64,000 bases of DNA from a bacterium (lineage in GTDB: Bacteria; SAR324; XYD2-FULL-50-16): contig JAJRZQ010000037.1 of assembly GCA_024275165.1 (NCBI GenBank), positions 124,001 to 188,000 of the forward strand. The letters run 5' to 3'. The number at the start of each line of letters is the position of its first letter. Position 1 is the first letter of the stretch. A program made the translations under genes and the position numbers. The notes under the pieces are model-generated. The model was not told where the DNA came from and ran no database searches. It saw nothing but the letters and a program-made list of their open reading frames with translations. Positions 38,425 to 47,751 of this stretch are shown in pieces.

Positions 38425-39864
38425 ATGTATTCTAATACTTCGCTATTTACCGCTGCTCTTGTCTCATTTGCGCTATCCGCTTCTCTGTGTCCGATCGCCA
38501 TATACTTGTTTCGGAGTCATTTTTTGCAGCGATCGGTATTAAGCAAGTATCGACAAATCCATAATGACCCCATTCCTCGAATCGGAGGGGTGGCGATATT
38601 TTTAGGTTTTTGGTTCACCATCGCTCTGCTGATCGTTCTCAACACAGGGCTTGTCGTAACCTATATTCACCAGTCCTTGCGAACCCAGATGCTTTTGCTT
38701 CTGGCCTTGTTGAGTACTGCCGTGTTTTTATTGGGACTAATTGATGATTTTGTGGTAATCCGAGCGCGTTATAAACTCTTGATTCAGGTGCTGATTGCCT
38801 TTGTTACCTCCATCACGATTTTACCCCCTCCCGTGGTACTACTCCCTTTTTTTGGTATGATTGATTTTGGCATGGCTGGTTTTGCCCTTTATACTCTTTG
38901 GATTGTGGGGGCGATGAACGCGATGAACCTGATTGATGGATTAGATGGACTCGCAAGCGGAATCAGCGCCATTGCCTTGGTCGGCTTAGGGGTGACCGCA
39001 TGGATGACGCAAGATCTAACTTCATTGCTGCTCGAAGTCACCTTGATAGCCTCCATCTTCGGTTTTTTGCTCTTTAACTGGCACCCGGCAAAACTCTTCA
39101 TGGGTGATTCAGGAAGCTTATTTTTAGGCTATATGCTTGGAGTCATCCCCCTTTTTCAAGTCTACAATCAACACAATTACTTAGGCATTTCACCCATCAT
39201 TTTATTGGGAGTACCCATTGTAGATACCATTTTTTCCATTTTGCGCAGGTACTTAAGAGGTATCCCCGCTTTTTCAGCAGACCGCAATCACATCCACCAC
39301 AAGTTATTGAGAAAAGGGCTCAGTCATGTGCAGACTGTATTATTTCTCTACTTGACCTCTCTGGCGTTTTTAGGCGTCTTTGTTTTGGAAAATCAACATT
39401 GGGTTGACCAGCGGCTCGCGCTCTTAGCTTTTCTTGTCCTCGCTTTATTGCTGGTATTGATCGCCGGTTATGAAGAAATGACTCAACCATTTGAGGTCTA
39501 CCGCAACCGAAAAAGCTTACGAAAAGATCGAACCTTTTTGCAAAGTCTTTCGGAAAATCTAGAATATTTTTACTATCGCTGCGAGAGCGTTGATGAGCTA
39601 TTTTTTATTTTAGCAATTTGGGCTGAGATCAACCCAGCTATAGAGGTAACTCTGAGCTTTCCAGGGGGCAGTAGACACAAAAATTTTGCCCCCCCCGAAC
39701 AGAAGCAGCGCATCATCGAATTTCAAGAAAATGAAATGACCTTAAAGCTAATTTTTAGTGAGGATTTTTTTGAAATGGACTCGGATGTAAAACACGAAAA
39801 CATCCATCATATTATCAGTCAAACTTTTTCCACCCTGGAAAGAATTCTCCAAAAAGAAACTTAA
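38425..39864 (+). CDS. MraY/WecA family undecaprenyl-phosphate sugar-1-phosphate transferase
   Basis: 'DPIPRIGGVAIFLGF', 'LLGLIDDFVVI', 'AMNAMNLIDGLDGLASG', 'NWHPAKLFMGDSGSLFLG', 'SADRNHIHHKLLRKG'. Confidence 0.9.
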   Translation: MYSNTSLFTAALVSFALSASLCPIAIYLFRSHFLQRSVLSKYRQIHNDPIPRIGGVAIFLGFWFTIALLIVLNTGLVVTYIHQSLRTQMLLLLALLSTAVFLLGLIDDFVVIRARYKLLIQVLIAFVTSITILPPPVVLLPFFGMIDFGMAGFALYTLWIVGAMNAMNLIDGLDGLASGISAIALVGLGVTAWMTQDLTSLLLEVTLIASIFGFLLFNWHPAKLFMGDSGSLFLGYMLGVIPLFQVYNQHNYLGISPIILLGVPIVDTIFSILRRYLRGIPAFSADRNHIHHKLLRKGLSHVQTVLFLYLTSLAFLGVFVLENQHWVDQRLALLAFLVLALLLVLIAGYEEMTQPFEVYRNRKSLRKDRTFLQSLSENLEYFYYRCESVDELFFILAIWAEINPAIEVTLSFPGGSRHKNFAPPEQKQRIIEFQENEMTLKLIFSEDFFEMDSDVKHENIHHIISQTFSTLERILQKET

Positions 39865-39871
39865 GGAGCCT

Positions 39872-39888
39872 CTGAAAAACTCCAGGGA
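39872..39888 (+). repeat. 17-bp exact direct repeat CTGAAAAACTCCAGGGA, copy 1
   Basis: Identical to 44242-44258; lies just after the WecA-like stop and within the IS-end-like 39865-39883 'GGAGCCTCTGAAAAACTCC'. Confidence 0.75.
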
Positions 39889-40012
39889 TGGCGTTTTACG
39901 GTAATGATCCCATACAAAAAGGCAACCTAACCAGATCGATAGAGTACGCCCCTGACAAACTCAGAATCTGCGTCAAACCACCTAGGGACTGAGGATTAAT
40001 TGGCCTGTCAGG

Positions 40013-42281
40013 CTACAGATTATCACAATTTGCTTTATACCAAGTCCCTATTCGACCGATCTTTTTCCCATGATAATGTTGGGTCAATTGTTTGAGAAGG
40101 GAAGGATGATTCTTCCATACCATGGGCCATCGATCAACCACTACAATGTTTTTAACTTTACATTCAGCAAACATTTGCTCCTGAATCGCGATCTGGTTCA
40201 GGAACAGGGTTTCACTACTAGAGGGGAAATCCCACACACTCGGAATAGGGATTCCCTGAGAAAAATAAAAGACTCCGCTATGCCGAGAAAGGACTAAGAC
40301 ATCTTCTTTTCCACTTTCAAGATATTCCTTTTGTAATTGGGTAAAATATTGGCTGATTTCTATATCCGAGATCGTCTTTTCGCCATTGAAATATTTATAG
40401 GCCAAACGAATAATTAGAGTATGGTCCGATCAAAGTTTAGAGTAGGATAATACGCCAAAAGCAACGACCAGCAGAAGAAGTGCCTTTTGCCCGTAGGTTG
40501 GTAGTGGGTTCACCCTGCAAAGAAGATCACTGATCAATAAAAGGGCAAGTAAAATTGCGGGATACCAGGGACTAATTAAGACCATATCATGACTTCTTCC
40601 GACATAATAAGAAAAAAGCCCTGAACCTAAAATAGCAATATAAAAAATAATATGAGTTTTTTCGGTCGCTCGCTGCTGAATCAAACGCAAACTAACCAAA
40701 GCAAAAGTGAGTAAATAGATGAAAACGACGAGTACCCAACTGCCGACTAAGGGTGCCGGTAACATATAAAAACCGGATAGGGCAAAAACTCGTTGAAACT
40801 CCATGGTTAAGGCAAGGTCTGGTGCTTGCCCATAGAACCAAAAATAAGATGCCACCAACAATAAGGCACAGACTAGGGCCGTCCCCAAAGTTCCAGCCCA
40901 CGCCCTAGCTAATCCAATCCAATTGAATCGGCCAATGATCAGGTACTGGTAAGCCAGAAATATAAGCCACGAGGCAAAGCAAACCAAGCCGGTATCAAAA
41001 TTCCAAAAAATGCTCACCGAAGAAATCACACCAAGGGCATAAAACCGCCATGGGCTAGGGGCAGATATATATTTCCACACCATATAAATCATCAAGGCTG
41101 CAAATACAGTCCGAATCGGCATATATTGATAATATGGATCAAAATTTGAATCGGTGAAAACCCGAGCAAATATCTTTCCGATAAGGCTTAAATAGATCCC
41201 TGAAATCACAAGGCTAATTTTGTTGTTTTTTATATAGTCGTGTAAAAACAACACAATAAAACCTATACTTGCCGCCGTCAGAGCCGTCATTACGGCCATA
41301 TATCCCTTAACGCTCTGAATCAATGAGGAAAAAAACAGCCAAATCAGATAATTATACCCTCCGTACTGAGACACTAAATTCCCCATGAACAACCCTTTAT
41401 GATTGGCAAGTTGCACATAGCTAAAGAAAACCGGATCGAAATGGTAAACAGAAGGGAGGTAGTTAATCGTAAAATAATCCCCAAGAGATAAAAGCAGCAC
41501 CGAAACGATCACCAAGCTTTGGCAAGGCTATTGAAAATTCTCTTTGACTCTTCATTAAGTAGGTAAAAAAAGCCGCGATCGCAACGATGTCGGCCAAATT
41601 CAGCCTCATTAAAAACAATTCAAAATGAGAGAACTTGGGAAACTCGATAAAATAGGCCGCAAAAAGGACTAAGCCCAATGAAGCGGTAAGCGACCTTTGC
41701 AAGGATATTTTAGACCAAATCTTTAACCTTTGATTCAAAACATAAACCGCGATCAACGAAACAAAGGGTAAAAAAGCCAACCCGAGCAGGTAAACATAAC
41801 GATCAACTCGATCATCATAAACAAGAGTAAAAGCAATGAGCTTTTTCACCTGCTCTTGCATTTCTAGCCTTGCGGGTAGGGGGAAGACCCCATAGATCAA
41901 GGCAAACAAGACCAGCAGGGAAAAACCTGCCGAGTAAAAAACCGTCAAGCGGTTGCTAAGCGCCGCGGACGAAAGTAAGGGGTTTTGGCGAGCAAGGCGT
42001 GGGATGAAATTAGGTGCCAGCAGAGCTAAAAACAGACCCGATAGAATCAACATGTAAATGACTTTGGGCTGCAAAAGCCAGATCAGCATCATGCTGACTT
42101 CGTTAAATTTATACATCAAAGCATAGCCAACCGTCATCAAGAGGCCTAAAAGAAACATCAAGTTTCTAGTTTGGCGGTTCGCAGCCACCTCGCCCCATTT
42201 ATCTGCAAGCTGCTGAATTAAATTTTGAATCTCTGCTTTTAACATTGAAGTTTTTTTAAGATGAAGATCAATCACAGGCAA
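40013..42281 (-). pseudogene. degraded GT-C-like membrane protein gene in three pieces (41463..42281, 40430..41515, 40013..40405)
   Basis: The first two ORFs are in different frames overlapping at 41463-41515 ('ALPKL' / 'VIVSVLLLSLGDYFT'). The second and third are in the same frame, separated by one TGA at 40430-40432 ('LSYSKL*SDHTLIIRLAYKYFNGE'). Confidence 0.75.
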
Positions 42282-42543
42282 TTTGGCTAGATCTCCAAAA
42301 TATCCCCGTGATAAAAAATCAAAAACCGGGCCTAGACATCATCGCTTCGAGACGATTTTTGCTCAGAACCCTTAATCATACAGAGGCTCCTATACGAGGT
42401 ACGACGCCTGGCAAGGTTGTCTAACCAAATCAATCGCAAAGCGCATTGCTTTGGTTCAGAATGGGGCACGCACTGGCCCTACAATAGGATTAACTCGATG
42501 GTTGTCTAGGCACTCACCTGCCGCATTAAAAAACAGCAGGAAT

Positions 42544-42562
42544 GGAACTTTTCAGCGACTCC
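42544..42562 (-). repeat. IS-end-like sequence, inverted orientation (reverse complement GGAGTCGCTGAAAAGTTCC)
   Basis: Resembles 42982-43000 GGAGGCTCTGAAAAGTTCC and 39865-39883 GGAGCCTCTGAAAAACTCC. Confidence 0.5.
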
Positions 42563-42981
42563 CCAATGCTAACACCTTAAAGCTTTTAAAAAAACAGAAC
42601 CTATAAAAATTGCTTCTTCCCTTCATTGAAGCTTCAAATTCTGCTAGGGACCGAGCACCTCAGGGTTTTCAAAACAATTCGAAGATAAGCTAATCCCTCT
42701 TAAAAGGCAACGCTACTATCTCGCTCGGCAGCCCCCTTTGCTTCAAAATCCTGTTTATGGTGTCGCTCTACAATTGTTGCGTCCCTGTTACTCTGAAATT
42801 AAGTTCCCCAGATCGGGCTGCAAGAAGCCTATTTTTTTGCAAGCCTTTCTGGCAGGTTATGGCAATTGGCTTGGTACCAAACCCCAGGGCTATGGAGGCG
42901 TTTCATCTTATCGCTCAAAGAATGAATACATTTCCCCTTGTAACTAGGTTTGATTTATTTTAAGCTAGGTGAGGTTCCTAA

Positions 42982-43620
42982 GGAGGCTCTGAAAAGTTCC
43001 CCAACTATCTAGAATCTACAGGTTAAATAATAAGCTGAGTCCAACTTAACCCTAGGTGAGGAATGCCATGAGTCAGCTCAGTTTCATTTCCCTTGCCCAC
43101 GCAAAAAAAGAACTTAAACCAGAGAAGTTTCTCAAACAAATGGATCAAGTCGTTCCCTGGCAAAGGCTATGCGAGCTGATTTATCCCTTTTATTCAGAAA
43201 AGAAGCGGGGCCCTAAGAAGGTGCCTTTGGAGAGAAGGATACGGATTCTTTGTTTACAGCAGTGGTATGGGTTTTCCGATCCAGCCATGGAAGAAAAGAT
43301 ATATGATCGCATGACCTTTCAAACCTTTCTAGGTTTGGATTTACTAAAAGATTCGGTTCCCGACGAAACAACGATTCTCAACTTTCGCCATTTCCTTGAC
43401 GCTGCCCGCGCGGGGCAATTAAACGAACCGCAGGCTCACAGAATCAAGAGTTATGAAGTCGCTATCTGAGTTCAACAAGAGCCAGGGTTGAGCATCCCTT
43501 TCAGGTGTTAAAGCGCCAAGGGGATATCGAAAGCTAAGATATCGAGGGTTATTAACTCAGCGTGTCTATAAGTTCCTGATTTTAAAAACCACTGGGGTCT
43601 GGGGCTTTTCAGCCCCAGCC
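42982..43620 (+). mobile_element. IS5-family insertion sequence relic, catalytic core missing
   Basis: IR-like GGAGGCTCTGAAAAGTTCC at 42982-43000; transposase N-terminus 43056-43469; C-terminal transposase remnants 'ARVEHPFQVLKRQ' and 'KLRYRGLLTQRVY' in shifted frames at ~43488-43570. Confidence 0.65.
43056..43469 (+). pseudogene. IS5-family transposase N-terminal fragment
   Basis: 'MSQLSFISLAHAKKELKPEKFLKQMDQVVPWQRLCELIYPFYSEKKRGPKKVPLERRIRILCLQQWYGFSDPAMEEKIYDRMTFQTFLGLDLLKDSVPDETTILNFRHFLD', then truncated. First in-frame Met of the likely real start is at 43068. Confidence 0.85.
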
Positions 43621-43683
43621 TGCGGAGCATATATAAATAGCGGGGCGCTTACGCCCAGCGAGCGCTCGCGCGAGCCGCCCCGC
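43599..43683. repeat. cluster of hairpins/palindromes (CTGGGGC-ttttca-GCCCCAG; GCGGGGC...GCCCCGC enclosing GGGCGcttaCGCCC and palindrome GCGAGCGCTCGC)
   Basis: 43599-43605/43612-43618 perfect 7-bp arms; 43640-43646/43677-43683 perfect 7-bp arms; 43643-43656 5-bp stem; 43658-43669 perfect 12-nt palindrome. Confidence 0.6.
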
Positions 43684-43782
43684 CGGCTTTGGGCAGAGCG
43701 TCATCAAGGCGATCCGCCTTCAAGCGAACTCCGCGAAAGCAAAGGAAGCAGTCTGTAGGCTGAGCCTAGGTCGGTCCAGTTC

Positions 43783-43905
43783 TCGGAAGAACAATATAGG
43801 CGCCGGATTAATAGAAAAGAATTTAGAGAGCTATATCTGCTCTTTAGCCTCCATAACCTTTTCAAGGTAAGGAAAACGCCCAGAAAAAGGGCTAGAATGG
43901 GGTGC
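43783..43905 (+). pseudogene. transposase C-terminal relic
   Basis: Own translation from 43783: 'SEEQYRRRINRKEFRELYLLFSLHNLFKVRKTPRKRARMG', typical of a transposase tail, no preceding start. Confidence 0.4.
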
Positions 43906-44241
43906 AAATTCCTTGCGGAAAAGGTGAATTTCTGCGAGAATTTGCCAATTTTATCATATTCAAATAGAAATCAGTCTATTTGAGGTATTTTTCAGACCTT
44001 CCTTGAGCTCTCCATCAAACTGAAGTAACCTCAATACAAAGTGAAGGCTGAAAAATGGAGGCGAAAGAGGGAAAGCTAGGCAAAAAGACATGTACCCGCA
44101 ATATTGTATTAAATTTTGAGTACTTGAGGAACCCTGAAAAATGAAAAGGTTTCAGGCAAGGCATGAATGCCTTGACAAATAAAAATGTGTACCATGTTGG
44201 TTTTGCGTTGAATTTTAGGATTCTATTCCCAGCGGGCAAGA

Positions 44242-44269
44242 CTGAAAAACTCCAGGGAGGGAGTTTTTC
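44242..44269 (+). repeat. 17-bp direct repeat copy 2 (44242-44258) overlapping a perfect 10-bp hairpin GAAAAACTCC-AGGGAG-GGAGTTTTTC (44244-44269)
   Basis: Direct reading; copy 1 at 39872-39888 has a decayed second arm. Confidence 0.7.
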
Positions 44270-44369
44270 CGAGGTTCCTTGATGGGACTGATTCCATCTG
44301 GGCGATTTTTCAAAACAATCGGCACCGATGAAATAAAACGAAGTTTTTAAGATCCACCGAAACCTTTGC

Positions 44370-45512
44370 ATGAACAAAACTAAGTTTGGAGAGAATAAAA
44401 AATATCTGCTATTTTTTTCAATTTTCCTACTTCTTCTTGCCTTGGTCATTTATCGAATCTCTGCAATTCATGAGGCGATACAAAATGGGCAGGGTCTTGC
44501 CCCCAACCTGGGAAATTGCAATCGAACTCTGCAACCCCATGAACTGCATTCTAAGACCTACCCCTTCACCGCTTTATTAGAGCAAATCAATCCAGCTGAA
44601 CAAATTAAAGAGGTAATTTTTCCCCGCGAAATGATGCTCCATGCCTGCGACTTACAGGCTTTACATAAACCCTTTTCTATCCGCCCTATTAGCGAGCTAG
44701 CAGGATGTTTGCCCGACCAGAGAGGAGCCCTCACAGGGCCTGTAGGCCTTGTTTTACCAAGAGATCCATATCTTTTTCCCTTTGGAAATCCCAAGCGCAT
44801 CGCCCATTTCGCTGAAAGTCATGCATCCAAGACCAACCCAAAGTTTCATCTTCCTCCTATTCAAAGCGACATTAGCGATAAATGGGGGCTGGACAAAGGG
44901 TTGCAAACATTTGTGGTCGCCGGTGTATCGGGGGCTCCCTCATGTTTTCAAGAGGGTGTGGTGTCCTTTTCTGATTATCAACTCAGTAAAAGCTTCCAGC
45001 GCGGTGAAGATGGGGTTCTTAGAATGAATTCCAATGGGGAAGTTGCCTTGTCCTATCATTTCAAACAAGGGCGGTATCGCTTGGAAATTGAAAGTTTCGG
45101 CACTATTGCAGAGAACGAATACGCCAAATTTGCAGTCCACATTGTCAACTCCAATACAGCAAGGCAAATTTACGGGAATGTGTTTATTTCACCCAAAGTC
45201 TTTGGCGTGGATAGCTTGCATTTTGACGCCTCAACCGAAGGGGATTACCGGATAACCGTCTCATTTATCAATGACCTCACAAGTAACGGGCAGGATCGAA
45301 ATTTCAAGCTTAAAAAGATTTCGTTATTTTCCCTCTCGAACCCGCGCCAAGATCCTAACCTATTCGTTGATTGGTTGGAGCAAATTCCACAATATAAATG
45401 GGATGCTTTGCTGATCTTTGCTTTTTTAGTTGTTCAAGATCTTTTGCTTTCTCCCTTTATTCAATTCATGTTCGAAAAAAAATCCTTTCAAAGATTGAAG
45501 GATTTCTCTTAA
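44370..45512 (+). CDS. stand-alone version of the C-terminal CBM60-like module, with N-terminal and C-terminal hydrophobic anchors (paralogue D)
   Basis: N-terminal 'YLLFFSIFLLLLALVIYRI'; 'EVIFPREMMLHACDLQALHKPFSIRPISELAGCLPDQ', 'PSCFQEG', 'SNTARQIYGN', 'FINDLTSNGQDRNFKLKKISLFSL'; C-terminal 'WDALLIFAFLVVQDLLLSPFIQFMF'. Confidence 0.75.
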   Translation: MNKTKFGENKKYLLFFSIFLLLLALVIYRISAIHEAIQNGQGLAPNLGNCNRTLQPHELHSKTYPFTALLEQINPAEQIKEVIFPREMMLHACDLQALHKPFSIRPISELAGCLPDQRGALTGPVGLVLPRDPYLFPFGNPKRIAHFAESHASKTNPKFHLPPIQSDISDKWGLDKGLQTFVVAGVSGAPSCFQEGVVSFSDYQLSKSFQRGEDGVLRMNSNGEVALSYHFKQGRYRLEIESFGTIAENEYAKFAVHIVNSNTARQIYGNVFISPKVFGVDSLHFDASTEGDYRITVSFINDLTSNGQDRNFKLKKISLFSLSNPRQDPNLFVDWLEQIPQYKWDALLIFAFLVVQDLLLSPFIQFMFEKKSFQRLKDFS

Positions 45513-45556
45513 AACAGCTTTGATTTGTTTGTTGACACTTCTTCCAAAGTTTCAAA

Positions 45557-46867
45557 ATGACCAATCCCCTCTTTCGAAAAACAATTCTGTTGGCATTATG
45601 CTGTTTATTTGTCTCCCTATCTTTTTTAGGATCCTATACCTTAGGCGGTGGCGACATGAAGTACTGGATTTCATGGATTGTGAATGCAGAACAACAAGGA
45701 ATTCAGTTAGGTTACGCAGAAAACGGGGATTTTTACCCTCCTTTAGCATTAATATTCTTAAGTGCCTCCTACGATGTTTTTATGGCTTTCTTTGGCGGGC
45801 ATTTTAATGGAGATTGGTATTTTCAACCGGAACTGTCGGAATATTTTTTATCCGTAAAATTATTGATCTCCCTCTTTTTAACTGCTACTATCACAATTTT
45901 TTATCTAATATCTAGAAATTTATTCCTTTCAACTTTATTGTTCATATTTTTGTTTTTCAATTCTGTTTTAGTGGGGTTGATCGATATTTTATTTGCGCCT
46001 TTTTTCATTTTAAGCCTCTGGGCGTTACGAGAAAATCGCCATATTATATTTGCCCTATTCTTTACCATGGCTATGTTCGTCAAATGGCAACCCCTTATCA
46101 CCCTACCCTTCTGCCTGTTTTATATAATAAATAAAAACAAACCAATTTGGTGGCAAGTCAATCCTAAAGTAACTCTGCAAATCTTTTTGACTGCTCTGTC
46201 GACATTTTTAATGATATTTCTGTTTTTTGGAATGCCAATGGTCAACTCATTTTTAAACGCCACGCACGATAATTTTATTAGCGGAAATGCCTTAAATTTC
46301 AATTGGGTATTTACCTGGTTTTTGCGAAAATATCACCCCCACCTATTCGGCGGACTCACGCAAAATGGGGAGAAAATCGAATATATCAGAACGCATTGGA
46401 GCTTGATCTATACAGGAATCGCTATTTTTTATGCTTCTTATGCCGTCACATTTTTGCGTTTTATAAAAAAAGAAAAAACTTTTACATCCTTTTTAACCTA
46501 TACCGGAGTCGGATATTTATTATATGTTACTTTTAACATAGGGGTGCATGAAAACCATATTTTTTTAGCCGTCATTTTGTTTGGGCTGCTCGCAGGGGAA
46601 GACCAAAAACAAACTTGGATGTTTGTAACGGTCGGAATGTTACAGGTAAGTAACCTGCTCTTGTTCATTGGAATCCATTTATCTTTTTTCAATCTATCCA
46701 CCTCTTTTGTGATTGACCGGATCCTTTGGAAAGCGGACATATCCTTATATATAGCTTTGTCAGGTCTATTTTTAGTAGGTTTTCTTTTTTTCAAAACCCA
46801 CCCTGAGCGACAAAAGTTGTCGGAACAAGCAAAGCCTTTACCCACTAAGCATGATCTACTCTCTTGA
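45557..46867 (+). CDS. polytopic membrane protein, GT-C (GT87/DUF2029-like) candidate
   Basis: 436 aa, 'GGGDMKYWISWIVNAEQQGIQLGYAENGDFYPPLALIFLSASY' acidic first loop followed by multiple hydrophobic helices. Confidence 0.55.
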   Translation: MTNPLFRKTILLALCCLFVSLSFLGSYTLGGGDMKYWISWIVNAEQQGIQLGYAENGDFYPPLALIFLSASYDVFMAFFGGHFNGDWYFQPELSEYFLSVKLLISLFLTATITIFYLISRNLFLSTLLFIFLFFNSVLVGLIDILFAPFFILSLWALRENRHIIFALFFTMAMFVKWQPLITLPFCLFYIINKNKPIWWQVNPKVTLQIFLTALSTFLMIFLFFGMPMVNSFLNATHDNFISGNALNFNWVFTWFLRKYHPHLFGGLTQNGEKIEYIRTHWSLIYTGIAIFYASYAVTFLRFIKKEKTFTSFLTYTGVGYLLYVTFNIGVHENHIFLAVILFGLLAGEDQKQTWMFVTVGMLQVSNLLLFIGIHLSFFNLSTSFVIDRILWKADISLYIALSGLFLVGFLFFKTHPERQKLSEQAKPLPTKHDLLS

Positions 46868-46909
46868 GTCAAAAATATGATTCGATTTATCTGAGTTTAA
46901 TTGGGAAGC

Positions 46910-46928
46910 TAGGCAAATTGCTTGCCTA
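46910..46928. terminator. possible hairpin TAGGCAA-ATTGC-TTGCCTA between convergent genes
   Basis: Perfect 7-bp stem, 5-nt loop, 40 nt after the + strand stop; no clear U-tract. Confidence 0.35.
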
Positions 46929-46989
46929 TGCCCCTAGGAAATAACATCTGAAGCGGTTAGAAATGAAATACCGAACTAGAGCGAAAGAG

Positions 46990-47751
46990 TTATTTTTCAG
47001 CAATGACTGTAATCACATCTTTTAAGTTTTTATAAATTTTTATTTTACCTATCTTTGTCCCTTCAAGTGCTTCAAACAATTTAAACATTTTACTCCCTTG
47101 AATTCCCTGCGATAGTCTTTGAAAAATCGTACTAAAAAAAATCACATGCCCAAAATGGTGAACATCTAGATTGTGAAATGAATTTTTCTCTAAGGCCATC
47201 CTTAAAGAAGATCGACTAAAATAGGATAGGTGTTCAGGGGGAATAATAGCATAGAAATTTTTCCCCGACAACTTGGCAAACAAACAAGAACTGTCATGCA
47301 CCTTAACAATGATGATGCCTCCAGGCTTTAAGAGACTATAGCATTTCTTCAGCGCGGCCATGGGGTCTCGCATGTGATCGAGTACATCTTGCAAGGCGAT
47401 GCAATCGAAGAGTACCCCTTCTGGGGGATTGTAATGTTCAAAGGAACCTTCAAAAATATGGTCTCCATATTTTTCCTTTGCAAGCTTCGAATAAATCGGT
47501 GAAAGTTCAATTCCGTAGACCTCGTAGTCCGTCATTACATCGAGAAAATATCCCGCACTGCAACCCACATCTAAAAGATTGCCGCCACTAACTCGAGCCT
47601 TAATTAGATCTCGAAGTTTATAATAATAGTTTAAATTCGCTAAATTCTCCTCATTGAGATAAACACCCGCTTCATCAGCGCTTTTGTTTTCATCTTGATA
47701 AGAATAAAAATAATTGATTTCTTCTTCGCTGACCTGCTCTTGTACAAACAA
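46990..47751 (-). CDS. class I SAM methyltransferase; reading frame extends upstream into a zinc-ribbon-like segment
   Basis: 'NLLDVGCSAGYFLDVMTDYEVYGIELSPIYSKLAKEKYGD', 'FDCIALQDVLDHMRDPMAALKKCYSLLKPGGIIIVKVHD'; upstream in-frame 'PEYSHCIICSSDSLKYKFTVKGYKIGQCQSCKHLFVQEQ'. Confidence 0.8.
   Translation of the reverse strand: MFVQEQVSEEEINYFYSYQDENKSADEAGVYLNEENLANLNYYYKLRDLIKARVSGGNLLDVGCSAGYFLDVMTDYEVYGIELSPIYSKLAKEKYGDHIFEGSFEHYNPPEGVLFDCIALQDVLDHMRDPMAALKKCYSLLKPGGIIIVKVHDSSCLFAKLSGKNFYAIIPPEHLSYFSRSSLRMALEKNSFHNLDVHHFGHVIFFSTIFQRLSQGIQGSKMFKLFEALEGTKIGKIKIYKNLKDVITVIAEK

Noticed and set aside
42738-42963. Two overlapping short ORFs in the IS relic zone
   Set aside because: Cysteine-rich translations in multiple frames of non-coding DNA; no motifs.
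44015-44449. 144-aa minus-strand ORF upstream of paralogue D
   Set aside because: Antisense to the D start and repeat-containing intergenic DNA; no family signature.
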